Origin: Nautilus pompilius
Taxonomy: Eukaryota; Mollusca; Cephalopoda; Nautilida; Nautilidae
Assembly (NCBI GenBank): GCA_018389105.1
Contig: JACATO010000121.1
Coordinates: forward strand, 627,501-691,500
DNA length: 64,000 nucleotides
Reading direction: 5' to 3'
In this document: positions 1-10,159 of the stretch, in pieces
Layout of the letters: each line of letters starts with the position of its first letter
Position numbering within the stretch: position 1 is the stretch's first letter
Program-made: the position numbers and the translations under genes
The notes under the pieces: generated by a model
What the model saw: the letters and a program-made list of their open reading frames with translations, nothing else
The model's database searches: none
Told to the model about the DNA's origin: nothing

Positions 1-780
1 TCATTCGGTGGGTAAATTCCGTCTATGCACGACACTTACTGGGATTTATTTGCCGATAAAGACCGACTGCTAGTGATAACCGACCTCCAGAGAGACTGGT
101 TATCCTTCTGCTGCCTTATCCTTCTTTGACGTCTCATCTTAATGCAATTAAATAAATATACAGTTCCCTAGCTCCTCTTAAAACAGTGAAGTGTAGAATT
201 AAGCTCTTTTAAAGCAGCTTACATATGTACAGTATTTAATGATGTAAATACGCAAAAGTCGCCACCAGGTGAGCGCACGTTAAAGAGAAAGAAAAACTAC
301 GCGATTTTTTCTCACCTAGCTCCACAGAGACATCATTCGACCAGACCGCAGGAACTGCTATATACTTCTGTTCTGCCACGTAAGGGGTTTAAAAGTTCGC
401 ACACCAAAGATATGATCACCGCGATCCCGCAGCGGTTAAGTACTATATAGGAAAGAATGTCTTATATCCACTGCACCGACAGGAAAACCTGACGGCGATC
501 AAGTCTCACAGCGCTTTGGTTTTGCCTCTTTCGTGCAGGCCCGTGACGAGATATCTTAGTAGGACAGCACTCGGCCGCCCGCCTTCTGCCTAACGCAATC
601 ACGCGTGTACCACCTGACCATTATTTCCCCCAGACATGAACGCCGTATACCACTTTTGGGATCAACTTGGCGTCAGCCAATGCTCCAGACACACCATTAA
701 CCCTTCCAGGACGTACAGCAGAAGCGGAGGATCATCCCACAATAAGATCTGCGGGTTAATAACGTTTACGCATCACATGG
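1..780. other. Non-coding stretch, nothing recognised
   Basis: I see no open frame with coding character, no structured RNA and no repeat array here. It is mixed-composition DNA with frequent stops in all frames. Confidence 0.5.
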
Positions 781-1010
781 CGGCTCGGTAGTGCGGTGGT
801 AAGCCTACTGGGCTGTTAAGGTTAAAACAAAGCGGAGTTCGAATCCCAGTCTAGAACGACTCGGCTTCGTATACCTTGCTGACGTGGCTTCTTCTCGCTT
901 TCCTTCCACAGCCAGCCTACAAGCACGGAGAGTCGATCCGATCCTTCAGAGATTCATACCTTTCCCTTTTTCTTCAACACGAAGGCTTCAAACCTGGTGG
1001 AAGTGGTTTG
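781..1010 (+). repeat. tRNA-derived SINE-like element
   Basis: An A-box-like GTGCGGTGGTAAGC (791-804) is followed about 30 bp later by a B-box-like GAGTTCGAATC (835-845), the layout of an internal RNA polymerase III promoter in a tRNA-like head. Twelve bases after the B box comes CGACTCGGC (857-865). The same word sits at the same distance in the element at 59,139 and, with one change, at 41,790. This suggests one SINE family. No intact cloverleaf can be drawn, so it is not called a tRNA gene. The right boundary is a guess. Confidence 0.5.
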
Positions 1011-1614
1011 GTTTGGTCTATTCACGCACGATGGAGAAAAACCTCAAAATAAAAAAGCTCTAAGTTGTAACGACAGAAATTAATTAAGACTAAAAAGACT
1101 TTTTTTCTTTTTCCTTTTTCATATTTTGGTCGTTTTAACTTCCCCTCCTAAATCACTGCTGCCCGGAATTGTAAAATCAGCGCGGGAAGTGAGTGATTAA
1201 CGGTGACAGACAACAAATCGGTGGATATGCCAGAATGGGCGTATCTTGTAGCACCCACCAGGAAACCGCATCCTGACGGTAAATTTTAGATTTTCTTCCA
1301 AGATAAGTCACCATCCCACACAGCGAGCAAGAGCAATACAGTTTACTGGTTTGAAGTCATCCTAATTTAATTATAATTGAGAAAATGGATGCAGCGATGA
1401 GGGTAAAAAAAACCATCCAAGGAATAGGAAAGAATCGGTGAAAGTCATTAAGGGGGCTTGAAAAAACAAAATCATATCATACAAGACAGTAGGCGAAACG
1501 GTGCCAGGTGGCAAACAAAAGTCGATAGAAACATAGATTACTGCTAAAGAAAAAAGGAAACTGGTTGTCTAAAAGTTAAGCAACAAATTTTGAAAATATT
1601 CTGAAATGGTTAAA
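1011..1614. other. Non-coding stretch
   Basis: AT-leaning sequence with A runs. No gene or repeat was recognised. Confidence 0.45.
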
Positions 1615-1870
1615 CTTTTATCAGTTCCAGGGATGATCTTGGAGGGAATCAACGCGTCTTCCTAATGCATCGCAAGCATTCGTAATTGAACTTAGCTCGG
1701 GGAAGCCTGTCAATCGCCTCAGACGGATAATGTCACGGCCGTTACGATCCATCAGAACTAATTTATCTCCAATTGCAGCTGCATGCAGTCTGACATAGGA
1801 TTGCAGGCAAAGTTCCATCTTGAAAAACATGCTAAGTCTGAAAGCCCACTCGATGAAACGCCTTCTCAGG
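1615..1870 (-). mobile_element. Tc1-like transposase C-terminal relic
   Basis: The minus strand holds a 69-residue frame (1621-1830). It ends in FPELSSITNACDALGRRV, which lines up with the SPDLNPIEHVWDALGRRV block around the third catalytic position of Tc1/mariner transposases. Upstream, SYVRLHAAAIGDKLVLMD matches the DNARPHRARIV stretch. The third acidic residue of the DD(E/D) triad, normally the E of PIEH, is not preserved here, so the copy is dead. Only the last third of the transposase is visible. I could not place terminal inverted repeats. The family is clear; the subfamily is not. Confidence 0.65.
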
Positions 1871-4005
1871 TCACCGCTGCAGTTCTCTGACGTTCACGGG
1901 CTGGTTCCACCCTTACGTTCCGATCGGACGACGACGCACCACGAAAGTACCGTGTTGAGGCGTGACGTTTCGGTGAGGAAAGTATGGCTCCGGTCATGAG
2001 CTGTCCCGGCTCCTGTCTATAGTGGCGGGTCACAGGTGCACTCAGTGTGGATCGTTTCGGGCAGCCGTCTGCTCGTGGGCGAGGATGGAACCAGTCTCCC
2101 TTCGCCGGCAGAGAAATCGTTGGAAAGTTTGGGGCCCATTGTTAAGTTTAGTTCCACTTCGCAGAGCTAAAAGCGACGTGTGGCGATCAGCTGCTGGAGT
2201 TATGACTGGTGGCCGACCCTGAACCGGCTTTTGGACAATATCTCCCCATCTCTTGTAATTATTTCCCTAGTAACGAGAAACCACATTTCTGTTCACGTTC
2301 AGCCATTTCGCCGCCGGTTCTGTGACTGTCCGCCCTCGGCCTCAGGGAATCCGCCCCACTAGTATGGCCAGCCGTCCACGGGGCTGCCTTTTGGAGAACA
2401 CAAACGAGCTTTTAACGTCTTTGTACTGAAGCTGGCATGTATTTATAGGGACTCATTTGCATATTTCGTTGATAGAAGTTGTGATACATGAAAAGATCTT
2501 CAACTAATTTCGAAATACTTTTGTTCATTGCTTAACTTTCGGTGAACACTGCGTTAACAAACACAGAACTTTGCAGCTTTAACCAGTGATTTTTCTTCAT
2601 CGTATTCTCCAGTAAATAGCCGCGAGTCTTCAGACCATCCCCAGGTTTTTGAGGCGTCGTCGTGATGAGTTTCCCTGCAACTACCCACTCGTCCCACACA
2701 CGGTGCTAACTCTGTACAAATTTAAAGGGGCAAGTGACGGCCAATACTTTGTAACTCTATTGAATAGTGTATAATTGAAACCCGTCTTTACCCGACGCAC
2801 TTGTTTCCACGAAGCCGTTAAAGTGCCTCCATCCATTATTAGCTTCGGATTTCTGCTGCCAAGACGGAACAAATAAGATCCGCTATTCGTTGATTTGCGG
2901 CGTAAAAATAGATAGTCAGGTATTATTTCTTCCTTCTTCACGGCGCGGACGGCGTGACCGAGTTCCGCTGCAACAATGTTCTTCCGGCGCCGGACTCCGC
3001 TCTTTCTCGACAACTTTCGGTACCGAGACTTTTAGGAAATATCGCGCAGTCTAAACAAGCGTGACGTCTACTCTATCAAGCCGCTAATACAGGCATAAAG
3101 TTAACTAATATTCCTCACCAGGGACGAAGCTGCAGAAAAACACTACGCGTTGAAAAAGAAAAGTAGGGTCAAAGGTGCTGAGGTTTCCCGTTATATCGGA
3201 TCGTGCCTTGAATTCCGATGCGAACGGGTGACGCATTGTGATTGGGTTATGCTAAGGGAGGGGAGAGAAGAAGGATACGCAACACGTGGTCCACTTTGTA
3301 TCTGATTTGAACAGAGGAGAGGTTTACAAGATAGCCCCCAGTTGATACAATTGTGATGTTTCGTTACGGTTATTCAATTTGCTCTTATTTTTAACACAAA
3401 TCCAGAGGCTTCTGTCAGTGAAGATTAAGGAGGAAAATAGACGTGAATACGATGTTAGTATATTTAAAAAAAAGGAAACGTGTTGTGGCATGCGGCTCTA
3501 CCCTAGAGAACAATTTTTTCTTCCTGTTATAACGATAGTGACAACTTATGGACAAGTTTCCACGACTTTATGACAGTTATTTAATAGAATCTAGTCAGAG
3601 GTTTGGCCCAATACTTGACAAGTCGCCAACCCGGGATTAACGAGTGTGTGCCGGTCTTTACACTGGACAACAAACACAAACCGCACGTCGAACATTCTAA
3701 TAATTCTGTCACATCTGGTCATTTAAAAAAAAAACGAGCGAAGCACAGATCCACTCTATAGAATTCTGTAACTACATAAAAATAGAAACTGACAATAAAA
3801 AGTACCTGCTGTGGTCTATGCTGTCGAAGTGCGAAAAACAGTGGATCCTTTTTCGACTGGTGGCTGATAAACGAAGCTTAGCTCCAAATAGACGCAAACA
3901 GTGAACTGATCGAAAACATGTCAGCATCCACTAACCGCCCAACAGGATGGCGGAGTTCCGCTCTCTGCTGTTATACTTCATTCACATTTATTCTTTTTAT
4001 TTCAG
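1871..4005. other. Non-coding stretch
   Basis: Several chance-length frames exist, for example 2681-3013 on the minus strand (110 codons, basic, unrecognised) and 2022-2362 on the plus strand. None shows a known domain, good splice boundaries or a repeat. I treat the interval as intergenic or intronic. Confidence 0.4.
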
Positions 4006-4125
4006 AAGAACGAACTAAAAGAGGATGACACAGGAGGTCTGTCAAAGATGTTGCGCTTCCTCCTGAAGATCACCATGAACTGTACAAGGTCCGTCAGGGT
4101 CCTTGGTATCGAATTAAAGAAATGA
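4006..4125 (+). CDS. Possible terminal coding exon, unknown protein
   Basis: A strong splice acceptor (TTCTTTTTATTTCAG, ending at 4005) is followed at once by an open frame of 39 codons ending in TGA at 4123-4125. It starts KNELKEDDTGGLSKMLRFLL and ends VRVLGIELKK. The composition (acidic start, then a Leu/Lys-rich helix-like part) is protein-like, but the piece is short and resembles no family I know. It lies just before the 91-bp minisatellite, and no upstream partner exon was identified. A chance acceptor in front of a short open frame is a real alternative. Confidence 0.2.
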   Translation, partial: KNELKEDDTGGLSKMLRFLLKITMNCTRSVRVLGIELKK

Positions 4126-4202
4126 CTACCAGGTCGGAGAAGGTTGTAGTTCTCTTTCAGCCGATAGGGGATACGCACTTCTTCTGCTGCACGCGCTCAT
4201 AC

Positions 4203-5660
4203 AAATCTCGCCTCTCATGCCTACGGGATAGAGTCGGACAGCCTGCTACCTCGTATCCCAGACGGACTTTGACACGGACAGAATGATCATTACCAATCTC
4301 GCCTCTCATGCCTACGGGATAGAGTCGGACAGCCTGCTACCCTCGTTTCCCATACGCACATTGACACGGACAGAATGATCATTACCAATCTCGCCTCTCA
4401 TGCCTACGGGATAGAGTCGGACAGCCTGCTACCCTCGTTTCCCAGACGGACTTTGACACGGACAGAATGATCATTACCAATCTCGCCTCTCATGCCTACG
4501 GGATAGAGTCGGACATCCTGCTACCTCGTTTCCCAGACGGACTTTGACACGGACAGAAGGATCATTACCAATCTCGCCTCTCATGCCTACGGGAAAGAGT
4601 CGGACAGCCTGCTACCTCGTATCCCAGACGGACTTTGACACGGACAGAATGATCATTACCAATCTCGCCTCTCATGCCTACGGGAAAGAGTCGGACAGCC
4701 TGCTACCTCGTTTCCCAGACGGACTTTGACACGGACAGAAGGATCATTACCAATCTCGCCTCTCATGCCTACGGGAAAGAGTCGGACAGCCTGCTACCTC
4801 GTATCCCAGACGGACTTTGACACGGACAGAATGATCATTACCAATCTCGCCTCTCATGCCTACGGGAAAGAGTCGGACAGCCTGCTACCTCGTTTCCCAG
4901 ACGGACTTTGACACGGACAGAATGATCATTACCAATCTCGCCTCTCATGCCTACGGGATAGAGTCGGACAGCCTGCTACCTCGTTTCCCATACGCACATT
5001 GACACGGACAGAATGATCATTACCAATCTCGCCTCTCATGCCTACGGGATAGAGTCGGACAGCCTGCTACCCTCGTTTCCCAGACGGACTTTGACACGGA
5101 CAGAATGATCATTACCAATCTCGCCTCTCATGCCTACGGGATAGAGTCGGACAGCCTGCTACCTCGTTTCCCAGACGGACTTTGACACGGACAGAAGGAT
5201 CATTACCAATCTCGCCTCTCATGCCTACGGGAAAGAGTCGGACAGCCTGCTACCTCGTATCCCAGACGGACTTTGACACGGACAGAATGATCATTACCAA
5301 TCTCGCCTCTCATGCCTACGGGAAAGAGTCGGACAGCCTGCTACCTCGTTTCCCAGACGGACTTTGACACGGACAGAAGGATCATTACCAATCTCGCCTC
5401 TCATGCCTACGGGAAAGAGTCGGACAGCCTGCTACCTCGTATCCCAGACGGACTTTGACACGGACAGAATGATCATTACCAATCTCGCCTCTCATGCCTA
5501 CGGGAAAGAGTCGGACAGCCTGCTACCTCGTTTCCCAGACGGACTTTGACACGGACAGAATGATCATTACCAATCTCGCCTCTCATGCCGACGGGATAGA
5601 GTCGGACAGCCTGCTACCTCGTTTCCCAGACGGACCTTGACACGGACAGAATGATCATTA
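4203..5660. repeat. 91-bp minisatellite, about 16 copies
   Basis: Tandem units of 91 bp (some 92 bp) run from the first AATCTCGCCTCTCATGCC to a truncated GATCATTA at 5660. Adjacent copies are nearly identical. Variants such as GGGATAGAG/GGGAAAGAG and CGTATCCC/CGTTTCCC alternate, giving 182-bp dimers in places. Marker variants recur exactly 638 bp apart (CATACGCACA at 4351 and 4989), so seven units were duplicated as a block. Four identical 61-codon frames inside it are by-products of the 182-bp period and are not genes. Confidence 0.95.
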
Positions 5661-6960
5661 TCTGCGAACAGCTGCACCAGCCGTTTTTTGTAAGAAGGCT
5701 CCTCTGGTTTTGTATATAATTCACATTAAGTGGAAACAATTATAATGGTTTACAGTTTTATCTTTAAAGTATGGCTGGCTTTGGTTATTTTCGTTGATCT
5801 CTGGCTATTCATGTCGAAGGAAAAACAGACGAAAGTTGTCGTTTGATGCGCCATTAAAGTGGATGGGAGATAGAGGTGTCGCAGTGACGTTACCAGAAAT
5901 CTCTTGATGACTACTTTGATATCTATTTTGAACGCGCTACCGTACGCTACAGATTCCGGATCGACTACAAGACAAGAAAAGTCACTTAAGGTGCTTCAAA
6001 TGGACTCTTCAGCTGCGTGCCTTCCTTGACAGGACTCGGAATAGTGGTAGGCCATCAGTTCCCCAACGTCCAGCAGCTGAGGTAGGCGCTCACCTCTCGC
6101 TCGCTGTACAGACGTCTACACCGCAACAACTTTGATATCTTTCCGGCACTCAGGTGTTCTGATGCTACTCTGTACCGCTCAGATGACAAGCTAATGGTTT
6201 TTAGCTTTTTCCTCACCAATTTTTTCCAAGTTGTCCTCCGGTACTGACTTCTAATGAGAAAAACCGTACTTCCCATCCTTTTACCCCGACTTCTCGGCAT
6301 GAGTCTCGTTACAAAGTCTACCCGCACACCTTGAGTACCCGAATTCAATAAGCTTCCGAATGCATGCGGTGCCTTTACCCAGAGTCTGCTTTAGTATATT
6401 GCTTAAGTTCTAGCGTATGTTCGTACTCCATACCCCTGATTTAATTTCCGATCTTTGACTATTCAGGAAAGTAATACGTTTATTTATTTTGTATTTTCCA
6501 ATATGCATTAAACTAGAGTTGGCTTTGGTCCCGCTATTGCGGCCAGGCTTATTACACCGCGCTATACATCATGTAATCAATGCGCCATCTTACAACACTT
6601 TTATGTTACACAGGTGTTTTTCTGGCAAAATTACAATAAATAAGGACAAGCCTACATTCCTGGTTTTATGCTGTGCTTATATTTTAATCTGACTGGCTCC
6701 TAGAAGTCATAATTTCTGTTTTGTTTTATGTTTCAGCAGAGAAGACTTTTAAACTGTTGTATAAAATGTCGCAGTGATCAGTGATTAGCTTAAGAAAACT
6801 AACTGTAATAAAATTTCCAAAAAAAGCGAAGACCTAAGATATTTCGCAAATTGCTGCTATTCATTCCCAGCAAAGGAAACTCTAGAAAAAAAAAGTATTT
6901 TGCTACAAAACACAACTAATAAATAAAACAGAAAAAAAAAAAACTATGCACATTTTAACA
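5661..6960. other. Non-coding stretch
   Basis: A 97-codon basic minus-strand frame at 6055-6348 is not recognisable and has no supporting context. The rest is AT-rich with A and T runs. Confidence 0.4.
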
Positions 6961-6961
6961 C

Positions 6962-6964
6962 GAG

Positions 6965-7027
<63 letters not shown>
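6962..7027. repeat. (GA)n microsatellite
   Basis: Almost pure GA dinucleotides with one AA interruption. It leads directly into the GGCGTCAGTATA block that is shared with the array at 42.9 kb. Confidence 0.95.
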
Positions 7028-7030
<3 letters not shown>

Positions 7031-7095
7031 GTCAGTATAGAGAGAATGAAACAGAGATATATATAACCTCAGTTCAGAGAGAGAGAGAGGGAGAG
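7028..7095. repeat. Single copy of the repeat found at 42,928
   Basis: Positions 7028-7074 match 42,928-42,974 at 46 of 47 bases (GGCGTCAGTATAGAGAGAAT and on to ACCTCAGTT), and both are flanked by GA repeats. At 43 kb the same GCGTCAGTATA core is expanded into a 1.1-kb array. Here it is not amplified. Confidence 0.85.
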
Positions 7096-7450
7096 TTAAA
7101 GGTGAAGAAGATATTTGATGATTTGGCCCTTATTTGCAGGGTTGAAATATTTTTGCATAACTTCCATAGAGATATTGTCTTCAGTAGCCAGATTGTAATG
7201 CTAGTTTTTCTCTATCAGGTGTAATGATCCATGTTATCACGGTTGCATTGTGGTCCTCTTCTAGTCTGGGCGATTGTCCGTAGTCAAGAAGCCCGTATAA
7301 GAAATGTCTACGTATTTTTAGCAGTGTTTCTTATGTTGACAGCCATTAAATATTTTTTTCTTTTTCAAGCAAAAGACACTTTACATTTATATGTTCTGAC
7401 ACATATTCTTAAGTTTCTGCCAAATCGATTGAAAGTTCACTCTCTTTCAG

Positions 7451-7660
7451 AACGACCAAAAATGGAAGTGGCCAAGAGATCGGCGCAAACGCGTGCGCCG
7501 CAATGAGTTCGAAGACGACGCAGTTAAATATGAAGATAAATTCCAATTGGCCGACTGGTTTTCCGAAGAAACAGATAAAACTAGACTCGAAGACTTTAGC
7601 ACTTTTAGCGCCTGCCCATCTTCCAGTAGTGATCAGAAATTCGTTTACCTTCATCTTTAA
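7451..7660 (+). CDS. Probable terminal exon of an unidentified gene
   Basis: A pyrimidine-rich acceptor (CACTCTCTTTCAG, ending 7450) opens directly into 69 codons in phase 0, closed by TAA at 7658-7660. The product starts NDQKWKWPRDRRKRVRRNEF: two Trp (residues 5, 7), a basic block (9-17), an acidic stretch (19-30), LADWFSEETDK in the middle, CPSSSSD near residue 58, and the end FVYLHL. This mix of charged and aromatic residues is much more protein-like than the chance frames nearby. I do not recognise the family. The basic block could be a nuclear-localisation or proprotein-cleavage-type signal. A variant poly(A) signal ATTAAA lies about 200 bp downstream (7860). A second open frame (ATG at 7663, reading MTARKRKLRRMSARL, to 7815) follows in another phase. 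Upstream exons were not found, and the frame has no start of its own, as expected for an internal or last exon. Confidence 0.5.
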   Translation, partial: NDQKWKWPRDRRKRVRRNEFEDDAVKYEDKFQLADWFSEETDKTRLEDFSTFSACPSSSSDQKFVYLHL

Positions 7661-7859
7661 CGATGACCGCACGGAAACGGAAACTACGTCGAATGAGTGC
7701 TAGGCTAAATGCGAGAGATGATAAAGGGCGGTCGGCACCCAGCGGGGGTCGCGTTTCGTCTGATGTCACTCCCCGAGGACCTTCTCCGGCAACCTTTCCC
7801 TGCTAGTGAAAAGAGTAGCAGTCCCCCCCTGCGAAGTTCGATCTAGAAGAAAGAAAGGG

Positions 7860-7865
7860 ATTAAA
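7860..7865 (+). promoter_or_regulatory. Possible ATTAAA poly(A) signal
   Basis: ATTAAA occurs about 200 bp after the stop of the 7451-7660 exon. This hexamer is common by chance. It is listed only because of its position. Confidence 0.2.
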
Positions 7866-8830
7866 TCAGTATTATATTAATGCGATTTGAGATAAATTAA
7901 AAGATAAAGCGCGATATGCGCAGGTAGATATGACACTCACATTCCGAGTCTCGTACCTGGATCCGAGATACTGAACCTAGCTTTTCGGGTGTTTATTTTT
8001 AATGTTCAAATGAAATTCGCTGGCGTCTGAGGCCAGCATCTGTCTACTTTACCCTGGTCTGTAAGACTATGAGCTGCCCTCGTGAAATTCAGAATAGACC
8101 GTTTCCACGGTAGAGCCGGTGGTCGAAGTCAGCCTGCACAGGTTTCTGCTAGTTCTAAACTGGAATCGTCACTGACGTAATTCGATGTTGGCTGGACGAG
8201 GTACATCCCTGACGTTTTGTTTGTTATTATAAAATAATATTCGAAGACTACACCGCTTCCCTCTGACTGAAAAGATCACTTTTTAGCCTTTTATCTTCAT
8301 TTTCAATATCCCTTGACTACATATTTAATACAAATAAGTCTCTAATATTCCCTATCAGTCAGTGCTACAACATCACAATCATTCAAATTTATTTTTAATT
8401 AACAACCTTTTCCGTAAAACCGTCCTTAACTCTTCTGGGGATTAAACACGGCTTAGATTATCAGTTGTTTGACGATATTTCTATGGTATCCAAGGAAGAA
8501 GGCAAATCAACATTTTGGTATTTAATAAACTGCAAATTAAATAGGAGCAAGGAAACTACTGTTGTCAGTAATTAAAAATAAAGATTGCGAATTATTAGAA
8601 TATTTATTAATTTATAGCAGAAAAAGTTGCTTATCTTTTAGTTTTTGTATTTAGTTCTAATTTTTTTAAAATTTATTTCTTATTAATTTATGCTAATTAA
8701 TCTCAATTCCGGATGATTTTCATTTTGTTATTCTGTAATGTACTTTGGTTGGAGTTGTTTACTTTCACTTTTGTTGAAAGTATTTATATTTTGTTTTTGT
8801 GGACGCCTGCGGTAAGCGACAACTAATTAA
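7866..8830. other. Non-coding, AT-rich stretch
   Basis: No gene, RNA or element recognised. It is AT-rich, especially 8200-8800. Confidence 0.45.
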
Positions 8831-9659
8831 GGATGGTCTGTAGTAGCAGGTTCTTCGATCTGTAGTAGCAGGTCTTCGGTCTGTAGTAGCAGGTTCTTCG
8901 GTCTGTAGTAGCAGGTTCTTCGGTCTGCAGTAGCAGGTTCTTCGATCTGTAGTAGCAGGTCTTCGGTCTGTAGTAGCAGGTCTTCGGTCTGTAGTAGCAG
9001 GTTCTTCGGTCTGCTGTAGCAGGTTCTTCGGTCTGCTGTAGCAGGTTCTTCGGTCTGTAGTAGCAGGTCTTCGGTCTGTAGTAGCAGGTTCTTCGGTCTG
9101 TAGTAGCAGGTTCTTCGGTCTGTAGCAGCAGGTTCTTCGGTCTGCTGTAGCAGGTTCTTCGGTCTGTAGTAGCAGGTTCTTCGGTCTGTAGTAGCAGATT
9201 CTTCGGTCTACTGTAATAGGTTCTTCGGTTTGTAGCAGCAGGTTCTTCGGTCTGCTGTAGCAGGTTCTTCGGTCTGTAGTAGCAGGTTCTTCGGTCTGCT
9301 GTAGCAGGTTCTTCGGTCTGTAGTAGCAGGTTCTTCGGTCTGCTGTAGCAGGTTCTTCGGTCTGCTGTAGCAGGTTCTTCGGTCTGTAGTAGCAGGTTCT
9401 TCGGTCTGCTGTAGCAGGTTCTTCGGTCTGTATTAGCAGGTTCTTCGGTCTGTAGTAGCAGATTCTTCGGTCTGCTGTAATAGGTTCTTCGGTTTGTAGC
9501 AGCAGGTTCTTCGGTCTGCTGTAGCAGGTTCTTCGGTCTGTAGTAGCAGGTTCTTCGGTCTGCTGTAGCAGGTTCTTCGGTCTGTAGTAGCAGGTTCTTC
9601 GGTCTGCTGTAGCAGGTTCTTCGGTCTGTAGTAGCAGGTTCTTCGGTCTGCTGTAGCAG
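8831..9659. repeat. 22-bp minisatellite, about 38 copies
   Basis: Units of 22 bp (core AGGTTCTTCGGTCTGTAGTA) with some 21-bp copies. Two variants, CTGTAGTAG and CTGCTGTAG, are interspersed. A rare variant pair (GCAGATTCTTCGGTCT then TAATAGG) recurs 264 bp apart (9197 and 9461), i.e. a 12-unit higher-order repeat. Because 3 x 22 = 66, the minus strand stays open for 309 codons (8823-9752) and would encode a 22-residue repeat containing TEEPATTDRRTCYYRPKNLL. No support for translation is visible. Confidence 0.95.
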
Positions 9660-10085
9660 CCAAAACTCTATCAGTAATACAAACACTTCTGGAAAGGGGG
9701 CAGTTTTATTTAAGTATTTCTTGTTTGCATTATCTTTGAGATCCGTTTTCATTGCTTATGTTTAAAACTCGTATGAGCTGATAAACGTGAGGAGGTTGGA
9801 GTCCAGAAGAGTCTCCGCTGACAGCCGCTCGACACGAGCGGTTATTGCCTACTCCTGAGAGGAACCTCACCACACTCTGCTCTTCTCCAGTTCGCCGGCC
9901 GGTTATTACCGACTCCCGTTTTCAAGGGATCGGCAATCGAACTGCCCCACGAGGTTTAGATAAGTGACAATGCCAAGGCTCTGCGCTACTCCTGATCAGC
10001 GGAACACTGAAGAAGGTTTCAGCTCTGAGCAGTCCCGGTGTAAAGTAGCTTTTATCTTCGCTTTCGGAAGAGTCTCCAACTCGCT
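9660..10085. other. Non-coding stretch with a 17-bp hairpin
   Basis: CCGCTCGACACGAGCGG (9825-9841) is a perfect 7-bp inverted repeat around ACA. The 13-base word CTCGACACGAGCG recurs at about 10,172, just inside the LINE piece. Nothing else was recognised. Confidence 0.5.
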
Positions 10086-10135
10086 CAACAACAACAACAA
10101 CAACAACAGCAGGAGCAGCAGCAGCAACAACAGTT
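10086..10135 (+). repeat. (CAA)n/(CAG)n microsatellite
   Basis: A run of CAA triplets passes into CAG/CAA triplets. It lies immediately upstream of the LINE coding remnant. Confidence 0.85.
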
Positions 10136-10159
10136 CTACTGAGGATACAAAACCTTCAT

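Noticed and set aside
781-860. Functional tRNA gene
   Set aside because: A and B boxes are present but no cloverleaf with paired acceptor stem can be drawn; better explained as a SINE head.
2681-3013. 110-codon basic minus-strand frame
   Set aside because: No family resemblance and no supporting signals; length compatible with chance.
4544-5549. Four identical 61-codon frames
   Set aside because: Each uses TTG as its first codon and results from the 182-bp dimer period of the minisatellite.
4203-5660. CRISPR-like array
   Set aside because: Units are contiguous tandem repeats without unique spacers, and the context is animal nuclear DNA.
8823-9752. 309-codon minus-strand frame as a gene
   Set aside because: It is fully explained by a stop-free 22-bp tandem repeat whose three-unit period is 66 bases. 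No promoter, splice or homology evidence.
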